Origin: JBBDYH01 sp040901795
GTDB taxonomy: Bacteria > Planctomycetota > Planctomycetia > Pirellulales > JALHPA01
Direction: 5' to 3'
Length of the DNA stretch: 18,850 nt
Assembly: GCA_040901795.1 (NCBI GenBank)
Contig: JBBDYH010000110.1
Location: forward strand, 1-18,850
In this document: positions 1 through 6,769 of the stretch, in pieces
How the letters are laid out: the number at the start of each line of letters is the position of its first letter
How positions within the stretch are numbered: position 1 is the first letter of the stretch
Made by a program: the position numbers and the translations under genes
Notes under the pieces: generated by a model
What the model was told of the DNA's origin: nothing
Databases searched by the model: none
Seen by the model: only the letters and a program-made list of their open reading frames with translations

Positions 1-22
1 CGCCGGGGCGACCCGCACTCCA
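1..22 (-). repeat. Partial palindromic GGAGT-hairpin element at window edge
   Basis: On the minus strand this reads TGGAGT followed by GCGGGTCGCC, a 2-nt loop, and the first four bases of the matching arm before the window ends. The TGGAGT-GCGG tag is the same as in the two complete copies at 3990-4025 and 4055-4091. It begins 9 bases past the stop of the lyase gene, so it may also act as its terminator. The other half lies outside the window, so the copy is inferred from tag plus partial stem. Confidence 0.45.
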
Positions 23-31
23 GACGCATGC

Positions 32-1243
32 TCACCGGCTGACAATGGAAATGCCATTTTCAGCGAGGCGCGCAAACACTTCCTCGATGTGCGCCGGCCC
101 CAGCGTCTCGACCGTACACAGCACGTTCACCGCGGTCAGGTCCGCGCCGGAAAAGGCGCGATCGTGTTCCACCTGTTTCACGCTGGCGCCTGTCGAGGCA
201 ACGACCTGTGCAAGACGCGCCAACCCGCCCGGCCGGTCGCTGATCGTGGCCGTGAAGCGACACAGCCGACCATCGGTTACCAGCGCGTGCTCGATGACGC
301 GACTGAGCATTGTCGGATCGATGTTCCCCCCGGCCAACAACAAGACGACGCGCTTCCCCACGAGCTCCACGACGCGGCCTCCCAAGCAGGCCGCCAAGGG
401 CGCGGCCCCCGCCCCTTCAACAACGCTCTTTTCCAACTCCACCAACCGCAACACGGCGGTGCAAAGGTCGTCCTCACTGACTTGAACGAGGCGGTCAATC
501 CGCGAGCGGGCGATTTCAAATGGAATGTCTCCCGCCCTGCCGACCGCCAGTCCGTCGGCCAGTGTGGGGCGAGACGCATACGAGACCGGATGACCGGCAT
601 TCAACGCTTCCGAGAAGTTCGGCGTATGAACCGCCTCGACGCCGATGATCTTCACGTCGGGCCGTAACGACTTGACCGCCAACGACACACCGGCGATCAA
701 GCCGCCCCCGCCCACGGGCACGACGATCGCCTCTACATCCCGCACCTGTGCGAGCACTTCAAGGCCGAGGGTTCCTTGCCCGGCAATGATCGCCTCGTCA
801 TTGAAGCCATGAATAAACCGCAGGCTGCGCTGCGCCGCGAGCGATTCCGCCTGGGCCAACGCCTCAGCGTACGTCTCGCCGTGAAGGACCACCTCGGCCC
901 CAAGATTCCGGCACGTGGCGACCTTGATCAAGGGAGCGTGTTTGGGCATGACCACGGTAACCGCCACCGACAGAAGGCGGCCATGATAAGCCAGCCCCAA
1001 GGCATGGTTGCCGGCCGAAGCGGTGATCACGCCGCGCCGCCGTTGCTCCGCGTCGAGCAGCAACAGTGCGTTCCGCGCCCCGCGCTCCTTGAAGCTCCCC
1101 GTCCGCTGCAAGTACTCGAGCTTGCAATACACTCTCGCGTCGCACAAAGGCGAAAGCTGCTGCGACTCCGGGCACGGCGAAAAATATACGCCGCCCGCGA
1201 TGCGCTGTTGAGCGGCGAGTATATCGTCGAGGGTGACAGCCAT
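32..1243 (-). CDS. ilvA: Threonine ammonia-lyase (threonine dehydratase) with C-terminal ACT domain
   Basis: A 403-aa PLP enzyme that deaminates L-threonine to 2-oxobutanoate, the first step towards isoleucine or of threonine breakdown; cytosolic. The PLP-binding lysine lies in GSFKERGARN (K52). The substrate loop SAGNHALG is near residue 77, and the phosphate-binding glycine loop GGGGLIAG is at 179-186. Residues about 328-403 form a single ACT-type domain (TISDRPGGLARLAQVV), matching the roughly 400-aa one-ACT subfamily rather than the 500-aa two-ACT biosynthetic form. Whether it is feedback-inhibited by isoleucine cannot be told. The ATG at 1241-1243 gives the usual N-terminus. It lies 53 bp downstream of the kinase gene on the same strand and could be co-transcribed with it, although no functional link is known. 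Serine dehydratase activity is an alternative or side activity. Confidence 0.93.
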   Translation of the reverse strand: MAVTLDDILAAQQRIAGGVYFSPCPESQQLSPLCDARVYCKLEYLQRTGSFKERGARNALLLLDAEQRRRGVITASAGNHALGLAYHGRLLSVAVTVVMPKHAPLIKVATCRNLGAEVVLHGETYAEALAQAESLAAQRSLRFIHGFNDEAIIAGQGTLGLEVLAQVRDVEAIVVPVGGGGLIAGVSLAVKSLRPDVKIIGVEAVHTPNFSEALNAGHPVSYASRPTLADGLAVGRAGDIPFEIARSRIDRLVQVSEDDLCTAVLRLVELEKSVVEGAGAAPLAACLGGRVVELVGKRVVLLLAGGNIDPTMLSRVIEHALVTDGRLCRFTATISDRPGGLARLAQVVASTGASVKQVEHDRAFSGADLTAVNVLCTVETLGPAHIEEVFARLAENGISIVSR

Positions 1244-1296
1244 CGTTTTTCCGCCACACCCGATTCACAGGTGGCATGAGTGAGACTCGCGACAGG

Positions 1297-3900
1297 TCAA
1301 CGAATCTTCTCCGCGATGTTCCAGATTTTCACGGCGCTCTCGCCGCGGCTCGCCGTTGCCAGCAAGCTGCCGTCCGGCGAAAACGCAAGCGATTCGATGG
1401 CCGCATCGTGTGCTTTGAACGACAGCCGTTCTCCACCGCGGGGGAACTCGAAGATGGACACTGAGCCGCGGTCGTCACCCGTCGCGACTAAACCGCGTTC
1501 TGTAGATAAGAACACGAACGATTGCACCATCTCTGGTACAGCCTCCTGCTGGTCTTGTGGAAGGAACGTCATCGCCAGATTCATCTTCATAACGACCGTG
1601 CCGGCCTTCAACTGCAAGATCTGCAAGTTTCCGCCGCTGCCTGCCATCGTGGTATCGTTGTCGCCCATGATCAACAGCGAGCGTACACGACCGTCGAATC
1701 CGGGATACCGTGACTTCTCTTCGAAGTCTTTTGTGCTCCATACAATCAGTTCTCCAGCGTGATCGTCGCCCGTTCCCGCCGCCAGCAGAGTGCCATCCGG
1801 CGAGAACGTCAGCGAGCCGACCTGACCGGACTTCACATTCCATTGGTTCGCATCCGGCCCAACGCGTCCGCCCCCAATTTGCACGGGGATCGGCTCGTTC
1901 TCTTTGAGGCTGAGATCCCAAAGATGAACCATCGCCTCGCGGCTCTCCTCTTGACCACTCGCGGCAGCTATCCATTGACCGTTTGCCGAGAGCGCCACTG
2001 CGCTGACGGATGCGGGAAGCTTCCCGCTATAGGTGACGCTCTTTTTCGCCAGATTCCAAAGCTCGAATGTCCCATCATCGCGCCCAACGGCCAGCGACCG
2101 TCGCCCCGCGGAAAGCGCCACCGCGCGGACCTTCCCTTTCCGCGCGTCGTCCTTGATTACAGCGTGAAGCGGAGCCGCATGAGCATTTGCCTCGAGCGCA
2201 CTGGCTGCCTTTGCAGGCGACTTACCGGCAATCGGCTCGTCTCCGCTTGTCGTCGGCGATTGTTTGACTGCTTCTTGCTCGTCGGAATCGGCGTCCAAGT
2301 CCTCCAAACGTAGCGTCACTACCTGCCGCTCGCCGCGAGTAACGGTAACCCATTCCGTGCGAACCGGTTTGCCGTCTTTGAGCGCGCGGACCGGGTGCCG
2401 GCCGGGTCGCAGCTTGATCTCGTGTGGGCCAATGCCGCTGAACGTGATCGTCTCGTCGTCGGCGTCGATTGCGACGCTGGCCGCCGGGTCGTTCAATTCG
2501 ACAACTAACGTGCCCTGCGGCGTGCGAATGCGGAGCACCGTGGCGACGAAACCGCTCACATCGGTTACGCCCGTCGCCTCAGTGGCGCCCAATCCCGCGC
2601 CGAGGAGCAACAGGACCAAAGCGGCAGCCGCCCAACGACGCTGCCGACCGGTACGCCCAAAAACCGACCGCCGCTCAGGCAGAGAAACAACGCTCGCCGC
2701 CTCGGACGTGGCGCCCAGGGGTTGCGCAATGACGGGCGGCTCGCACAAGGCCGGCTGCTGTAAATGCTCCAGGCATTGACCAAGTAGCTCAACCAGTTCC
2801 GCCGCGGACTGAAATCGCCGATCCGCGTTCTTATTGAGCAATCGATCAACGATGTTGATCAACCAATCGGGAACATCGGGATTGATCCGAGAAATTGGCG
2901 TCGGAGTCTCCTCGCACACCCGTCGAATCACAGTTACCGGCGATTCGCCACGGAACGGTGGCCGGCCAGTACACATGGCGTACAGCACTGAGCCCAGGCT
3001 GAACAAATCAGATCGGTAATCGACGCGCTCGCCGTGCGCTTGTTCCGGCGACATATACTGCGGCGTTCCAGCCAGAAGTCCCGTTTGCGTCACGGCCACG
3101 TCGCCCACGGCACGCGCCAGTCCAAAGTCGGTGATCTTCACCCGTTCCACCCCGTTCTCCAGCAAGATGTTGGCGGGCTTGATATCGCGATGAATCAAGC
3201 CCTGCTCGTGGGCCGCCGTCAGGCCCGCCGCAATTTGGCGGCCGATGCGCACGATCTCCTTCACCTCCAACGGCCCCGCCGAGTCAACTTTTTGCTGGAG
3301 CGACTGGCCGGCGACGTATTCCATGACCAGGTAGGGCAATCGCTTTGCCTCGTCGATCGCGTAGATTGCGACAACGTGGTCGTGGGTAACCGCCGCCGCT
3401 GCTTGTGCTTCGCGCAAAAACCGCTTCCTTGCCGTCGCGTTCGAAGCCAGTGCCGGCGCGAGGACTTTGATCGCGACCACTCGGTTCAGCCGCGGATCGT
3501 GCGCCTTGAGCACGACGCCCATGCCCCCTTGACCCACGAATTCCGTAATGTCGTACGGCCCCAGCGCTCCTAACATGCCGGCCTGCCGCGGGGCATCAAG
3601 AAAGTCGAGCGACAGCTCCTCGGACTGCCCAGTGCCGGCGTCCACTCGCTCATCACCGAGCGGCGGAGTGTTCGCCCCCAACGAGTGCAGCACATGGGTT
3701 TCGCAGGAGTCGGCCTGAAACGCTGGCGTCGCCAGAAAACTGCCCGCGTCGTCGTGCGCCTTGAGCAGCGCTTCGACACGCTCACGCAACGCCGAATCGC
3801 CGGCACATGCCTCCTTCAGAAAGGCCTCTCGCTGGCTCGGCGAGGCCTTTTCAACGGCCTCGAGAAAGATCGACTCAACTGTAACAGCTTGACCGCTCAT
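1297..3900 (-). CDS. Membrane Ser/Thr protein kinase with C-terminal WD40 repeats
   Basis: Hanks-type kinase of the PknB group, about 867 aa. Counting from the upstream GTG at 3927 (nine residues earlier), the P-loop GQGGMGVV is at 132-139, the ATP lysine K154 in VAIK, the catalytic HRD at 246-248, DFG at 267-269 and SPE at 293-295, so it should be active. Residues 18-60 resemble the helical N-terminus common in planctomycete kinases. A basic stretch precedes one transmembrane helix (about 431-448); kinase is then inside and the sensor part outside. Residues about 590-876 hold degenerate WD40-like repeats (FSPDGTLLAAG, FSPDGSLLATAS), probably a beta-propeller binding an unknown ligand. The ATG at 3898-3900 is preferred because GGAG lies 7 bases before it. 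The upstream ECF sigma gene suggests a phospho-signalling pair. Confidence 0.93.
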   Translation of the reverse strand: MSGQAVTVESIFLEAVEKASPSQREAFLKEACAGDSALRERVEALLKAHDDAGSFLATPAFQADSCETHVLHSLGANTPPLGDERVDAGTGQSEELSLDFLDAPRQAGMLGALGPYDITEFVGQGGMGVVLKAHDPRLNRVVAIKVLAPALASNATARKRFLREAQAAAAVTHDHVVAIYAIDEAKRLPYLVMEYVAGQSLQQKVDSAGPLEVKEIVRIGRQIAAGLTAAHEQGLIHRDIKPANILLENGVERVKITDFGLARAVGDVAVTQTGLLAGTPQYMSPEQAHGERVDYRSDLFSLGSVLYAMCTGRPPFRGESPVTVIRRVCEETPTPISRINPDVPDWLINIVDRLLNKNADRRFQSAAELVELLGQCLEHLQQPALCEPPVIAQPLGATSEAASVVSLPERRSVFGRTGRQRRWAAAALVLLLLGAGLGATEATGVTDVSGFVATVLRIRTPQGTLVVELNDPAASVAIDADDETITFSGIGPHEIKLRPGRHPVRALKDGKPVRTEWVTVTRGERQVVTLRLEDLDADSDEQEAVKQSPTTSGDEPIAGKSPAKAASALEANAHAAPLHAVIKDDARKGKVRAVALSAGRRSLAVGRDDGTFELWNLAKKSVTYSGKLPASVSAVALSANGQWIAAASGQEESREAMVHLWDLSLKENEPIPVQIGGGRVGPDANQWNVKSGQVGSLTFSPDGTLLAAGTGDDHAGELIVWSTKDFEEKSRYPGFDGRVRSLLIMGDNDTTMAGSGGNLQILQLKAGTVVMKMNLAMTFLPQDQQEAVPEMVQSFVFLSTERGLVATGDDRGSVSIFEFPRGGERLSFKAHDAAIESLAFSPDGSLLATASRGESAVKIWNIAEKIR

Positions 3901-3989
3901 GGCATCGCTCCAGGACTGAGAACACACCCGGCATGACGGAACTCCACCATGTCATGCGACGTTTTCCCGCGGCGCGCCTCAATCGCTCT

Positions 3990-4025
3990 ATGGAGTGCGG
4001 CGAGTTCTCGCCGCTTTCTTTTTCA
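3990..4025 (+). repeat. Palindromic GGAGT-hairpin element, copy A
   Basis: TGGAGT is followed by an 8-bp perfect stem GCGGCGAG/CTCGCCGC (3997-4014) with a 2-nt loop, then TTTCTTTTTCAA. On the plus strand this looks like a factor-independent terminator, but no plus-strand gene ends here. It faces copy B in inverted orientation. The two stems differ at two base pairs, and both changes are compensated, so the hairpin itself seems to be what is conserved. Confidence 0.7.
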
Positions 4026-4054
4026 AACAGGCCTGCCGGTACGTCGCGGCTTAA

Positions 4055-4091
4055 TTGAAATCCAAAGCGGTGACGAGTCACCGCACTCCAA
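4055..4091 (-). repeat. Palindromic GGAGT-hairpin element, copy B; likely terminator of sigma gene
   Basis: On the minus strand TTGGAGT is followed by GCGGTGAC, a TC loop and GTCACCGC (hairpin 4067-4084), then TTTGGATTTCAA. It begins 3 bases past the sigma-factor stop, so it is well placed to end that transcript, though the T-rich tract is short. It shares flanks and stem layout with copy A in the opposite orientation, with about 30 bp between them, like a REPIN (paired inverted REP sequences). Confidence 0.65.
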
Positions 4092-4094
4092 GGC

Positions 4095-4676
4095 TCAGTC
4101 CCGCCGCATTCGATCGTACAACCAAGCCCGGGCATAAGTCCAATATCGAGCCGCTGTTGCGCGGGAGATGTCCATTGCAGCCGCGGCTTCTTCCAGCGTC
4201 AACCCGGCGAAGTAGCGCAGCTTGACCAGCTCCGCTTTGACCGGTTCTTCGCGTTCCAGCTCACAGAGCGCTTCATCCATGGCCAGCAGGTCGTCGTCCG
4301 GCTCAGGGCCGGCAAGGTCATATTCCTCTAATTCGACGCGCTTCTGGTCCCCGCCGTGTTTCAGCCGCCGTTTTCTTCGGGCGTTTTCGATTAGAATTCG
4401 CCGCATGGCCTCGGCCGCTGCGGCAAAAAAATGGGCGCGGCTGTCCCAATGCAGGCCTTGCTTGGCCGCGGGTGTGCCGGACACGGGTTCGTTCACCAGT
4501 CGCACGTAGGCCTCGTGGACCAAGGCCGTGGCCTGAAGCGTCTGCCCCGGCCGTTCCTGGGCGATCTTATGCGCGGCCAGCCTGCGTAACTCGTTATAGA
4601 CCAGCGGCAACAGCTTCTCCGCAGACTGTCGATCACCTCCTTCGATCGCCGCCAGGATCCGCGTCACTTCATTCAT
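4095..4676 (-). CDS. ECF-type RNA polymerase sigma factor (Sig-70_X6 / Sigma70_ECF family)
   Basis: A 193-aa sigma factor that would direct RNA polymerase to a specific set of promoters; cytosolic. The N-terminal half has sigma region 2 features (LPLVYNELRRLAAHKI; TLQATALVHEAYVRL), and residues about 140-190 form region 4 with a helix-turn-helix (LRYFAGLTLEEAAAAMDISRATAARYWTYA). The TLQATALVHEAY signature is typical of the large group abundant in Planctomycetes and Acidobacteria (TIGR02999-like), which is often encoded beside Ser/Thr kinases, as here. No anti-sigma factor gene is nearby; control by the adjacent kinase is inferred from gene order. The ATG at 4674-4676 has only a weak ribosome-binding site. 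It is divergent from xdhC with a 142-bp gap. Confidence 0.92.
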   Translation of the reverse strand: MNEVTRILAAIEGGDRQSAEKLLPLVYNELRRLAAHKIAQERPGQTLQATALVHEAYVRLVNEPVSGTPAAKQGLHWDSRAHFFAAAAEAMRRILIENARRKRRLKHGGDQKRVELEEYDLAGPEPDDDLLAMDEALCELEREEPVKAELVKLRYFAGLTLEEAAAAMDISRATAARYWTYARAWLYDRMRRD

Positions 4677-4759
4677 GACGTTCGCCGCTCAATCTGAGTG
4701 CAGTTCCAAGCCGGTGCATTGTACTCCTCCCAGGGCGGTCCTGCCTGCCACGTCTTGCT

Positions 4760-4791
4760 TGCCATTCAGATGGCAGATAATCTGGCTGGCA
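4760..4791. promoter_or_regulatory. Inverted repeat in the divergent sigma/xdhC intergenic region, possible operator
   Basis: TGCCATTCAGAT (4760-4771) and ATCTGGCTGGCA (4780-4791) form a 12-bp inverted repeat with 2 mismatches and an 8-nt centre. A GATAAT (4776-4781) overlaps the centre and could be a plus-strand -10 box, but its possible -35 (TTGCTT, 4755-4760) is only 15 bp away. Dyad symmetry over a possible -10 fits a repressor operator; this is inference. Confidence 0.3.
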
Positions 4792-4818
4792 GTGGCAAAT
4801 CGAATCACAGTTCGCGCT

Positions 4819-5829
4819 ATGGCGACCCTTCCCTTAAACAACGACGTTCCTCGCACCATTCTGGAAGCGATTGACGAGAATCGGCCGTTCGCCTTGGCCG
4901 TCGTCATGAAAAGCTCCGGGTCGGTACCTCGCGAGGCCGGCACCAAGGCGCTCATCGACCAGAACGGCACGATTGACGGCACGATCGGCGGCGGCCTGCT
5001 CGAAGCGGAGGCGCAACGACTGGCCATTAAGTCACTAAAAACAAAACGGCCGACGATCTTCGATTTTCGGTTCGCCGGCGCCAATGCGGAATTGAACGAC
5101 CCGGTCTGCGGCGGGACGATGCGCGTGCTCGTGGACCCAGATGTGGCTCGCAACCGAGCCGGCTATGCGGCGGCGGCCGAGGCGGTCCGGCGACGGCAAC
5201 GGGGTATGCTGCTTACCACGGTCAATGGCGACCGCGCCGCGCCCCAGGTGAGCGTGGATTGGATTGCCAGAGATTCACTGCCGCCTGCCGAATGGCAGGC
5301 CCTGAAAGAGCATGGTGATGACGTCCTGGCCGAACCGGTAGTCCCCGCCGCGCGCCTGCTCATCGCCGGCGGTGGTCACGTCGGTCAAGCGCTCGCCCGG
5401 CAGGCGAGCCTGGTGGGGTTTGAAGTGATCGTGGTCGAAGACCGCGCCGAGTTCGTTGATCCGGCTCGGTATCTGCCGGACGTGACGACTCGCTGCGGAG
5501 CCTTCAGTGACGCGCTGGCCGAATTCCCAATCGACGAAGACACGTACGTCGCCATCGTCGGCCGCGGCCATCGTGTGGACATGCAAGCGCTGACCGCGTG
5601 CCTGAACTCTCCGGCCGCCTATATCGGCATGATGGGAAGCCGCCGCAAAGTGGCGCTCGTGAGGAATGCATTTCTCGAGTCGGGCCAGGCCACCGAGGAA
5701 CAGTTCGCACGCGTCTATGCGCCGATCGGCATCAACCTGGGCGCCGAGACCGTGCCGGAAATCGCCGCCAGCATCGTGGCGCAGCTTGTCGCCGTGCGGC
5801 GCACGGGCCGCGCGCCGCGGTTTGAGTGA
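4819..5829 (+). CDS. xdhC: XdhC/CoxI-family molybdenum-hydroxylase maturation protein
   Basis: A 336-aa protein with the two-domain XdhC layout. The N-terminal CoxI-like part carries SSGSVPREAGTKALI and DGTIGGGLLEAEA, and the C-terminal Rossmann part starts with LLIAGGGHVGQALA and includes YIGMMGSRRK. Family members bind the molybdenum cofactor, aid its sulfuration and insert it into xanthine-oxidase-family enzymes in the cytosol. The likely client is the hydroxylase encoded at 10058-13817. The reading frame is open from 4675, but the ATG at 4819 is chosen because the first 48 residues lack family resemblance and overlap the sigma-gene start region; no good Shine-Dalgarno is seen. It is followed 52 bp later by the mocA-like gene, and both are probably one transcript. 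Confidence 0.92.
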   Translation: MATLPLNNDVPRTILEAIDENRPFALAVVMKSSGSVPREAGTKALIDQNGTIDGTIGGGLLEAEAQRLAIKSLKTKRPTIFDFRFAGANAELNDPVCGGTMRVLVDPDVARNRAGYAAAAEAVRRRQRGMLLTTVNGDRAAPQVSVDWIARDSLPPAEWQALKEHGDDVLAEPVVPAARLLIAGGGHVGQALARQASLVGFEVIVVEDRAEFVDPARYLPDVTTRCGAFSDALAEFPIDEDTYVAIVGRGHRVDMQALTACLNSPAAYIGMMGSRRKVALVRNAFLESGQATEEQFARVYAPIGINLGAETVPEIAASIVAQLVAVRRTGRAPRFE

Positions 5830-5842
5830 ACAACCGTAGCCC

Positions 5843-5882
5843 TCTCGCTCCGCGAGAAGATGTTTCATCTCGCGGAGCGAGA
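5843..5882 (+). repeat. Strong hairpin (15-bp perfect stem) between xdhC and mocA
   Basis: TCTCGCTCCGCGAGA (5843-5857) and TCTCGCGGAGCGAGA (5868-5882) pair perfectly around a 10-nt loop. Outer GTAG (5836-5839) and CTAC (5886-5889) could extend the stem. The right arm ends on the A of the first possible mocA ATG and contains the only Shine-Dalgarno-like GGAG. There is no T-tract, so it is not a typical terminator. It may be a dispersed palindromic repeat or a structure that limits mocA translation. Confidence 0.7.
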
Positions 5883-6505
5883 TGACTACACTAATGATTG
5901 ACGCCATTGTCCTCGCGGCCGGCCGCTCGCGGCGGATGCAAACCCAAAAACTGCTGCTCCCCTTCGCCGGTCAAACGGTGATCGGGCACATCGTCGACCA
6001 GGTACTCGCCGGCCACATCCGGCAAGTATTCGTCGTGGTTTCCAACGAAGACGATCCTGTCGCCGTGGCACTGTCAGCCAAACCGGTGATACTCGCCGTC
6101 AATCGCGATCCCGACGCCGAGATGCTCAGCTCAGTTCGCGTGGGATTGCGTGCGCTCTCGACCGACGCTGCCGCCGCAATGATTGTGCTGGGCGATCAGC
6201 CAGCGCTCCAGAGGGAGGTAATTCATCGTCTGGTCACTTCGTTTCAAGCCAGCGGCAAGGGCGTCCTAGCACCTGCCTATGATGGCAAACGCGGGCATCC
6301 CCTGCTCATCGCCGCGCGCTACTTCGATGAGCTTCAACAGCATTACGACGACGTTGGGCTCCGCGGGCTTTTGATGGCGCACGCGGACGACATCGAGGAC
6401 ATCCCCATCGCCGACGCTGGGGTGCTGGCCGACATGGATCATCCTGAAGATTACGAGCGCGAATTGGCGCGATACCGGACCGCCGGATACAGGCCCGAAC
6501 GATAG
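5882..6505 (+). CDS. mocA: MocA-like molybdenum cofactor cytidylyltransferase (NTP transferase family)
   Basis: A 207-aa nucleotidyltransferase. The N-terminal signature LAAGRSRRM followed by QKLLLPF binds the nucleotide. LAAG rather than the LAGG of MobA points to CTP and thus to molybdopterin cytosine dinucleotide. LGDQPAL is the central metal/nucleotide motif, and GHPLLIAARYFDEL is typical of the family. It would convert Mo-molybdopterin into the cytosine dinucleotide form used by bacterial xanthine-oxidase-family enzymes, in line with xdhC directly upstream. Two starts are possible: ATG 5882, whose GGAG is only 4 nt away and is locked in the hairpin, or ATG 5894, which gives the natural-looking MIDAIVLAAG. 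A sugar nucleotidyltransferase is a less likely alternative. Confidence 0.85.
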   Translation: MTTLMIDAIVLAAGRSRRMQTQKLLLPFAGQTVIGHIVDQVLAGHIRQVFVVVSNEDDPVAVALSAKPVILAVNRDPDAEMLSSVRVGLRALSTDAAAAMIVLGDQPALQREVIHRLVTSFQASGKGVLAPAYDGKRGHPLLIAARYFDELQQHYDDVGLRGLLMAHADDIEDIPIADAGVLADMDHPEDYERELARYRTAGYRPER

Positions 6506-6553
6506 ATTGTTGCCGAACGGCTTCGCAATTATCCCTGCAGATAAGGTTGACCG

Positions 6554-6769
6554 ATGAAGACTTTAGATGAGGCGCGAGACGTACTACGAAGCGGGGGCAG
6601 CATCCCCGATCTGGCCCAAGCCATTGGCGTTCTAATCTCCGATCCCACTACTTCACTTGACGATCTGCGTCTGGGATTGCGCTACAAAGGATTTGTCGCC
6701 GAGCAAGCAGAGCTGGCAATTGAACGACGAAGCGAATCTAGGGCGCGGGAGATTCATCGACCAACTTGA
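6554..6769 (+). CDS. Small protein of unknown function (71 aa)
   Basis: Not recognised. A soluble, charged, mostly helical-looking 71-aa product with no Cys, signal peptide or membrane segment (SIPDLAQAIGVLISDP; LRLGLRYKGFVAEQAELAIERR). AAGG lies about 8 nt before the ATG, and the gene is 48 bp downstream of mocA on the same strand, so co-transcription is plausible. Its last 32 bp overlap the end of the convergent ceramidase-domain gene. The protein-like composition and ribosome-binding site favour a real gene, but there is no functional evidence; a role in molybdenum-enzyme maturation would be guesswork from position. Confidence 0.55.
   Translation: MKTLDEARDVLRSGGSIPDLAQAIGVLISDPTTSLDDLRLGLRYKGFVAEQAELAIERRSESRAREIHRPT

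Noticed and set aside
89..667. Plus-strand open frame opposite the threonine ammonia-lyase
   Set aside because: Antisense to a well supported enzyme; no protein-like motifs.
3997..4025. Plus-strand factor-independent terminator (hairpin plus T-rich tract)
   Set aside because: No plus-strand gene ends upstream; better explained as one member of the GGAGT-hairpin repeat pair.
4675..4818. N-terminal extension of XdhC by 48 residues
   Set aside because: The extension has no family similarity, is tryptophan/cysteine-scattered, and starts within the first codons of the divergent sigma gene.
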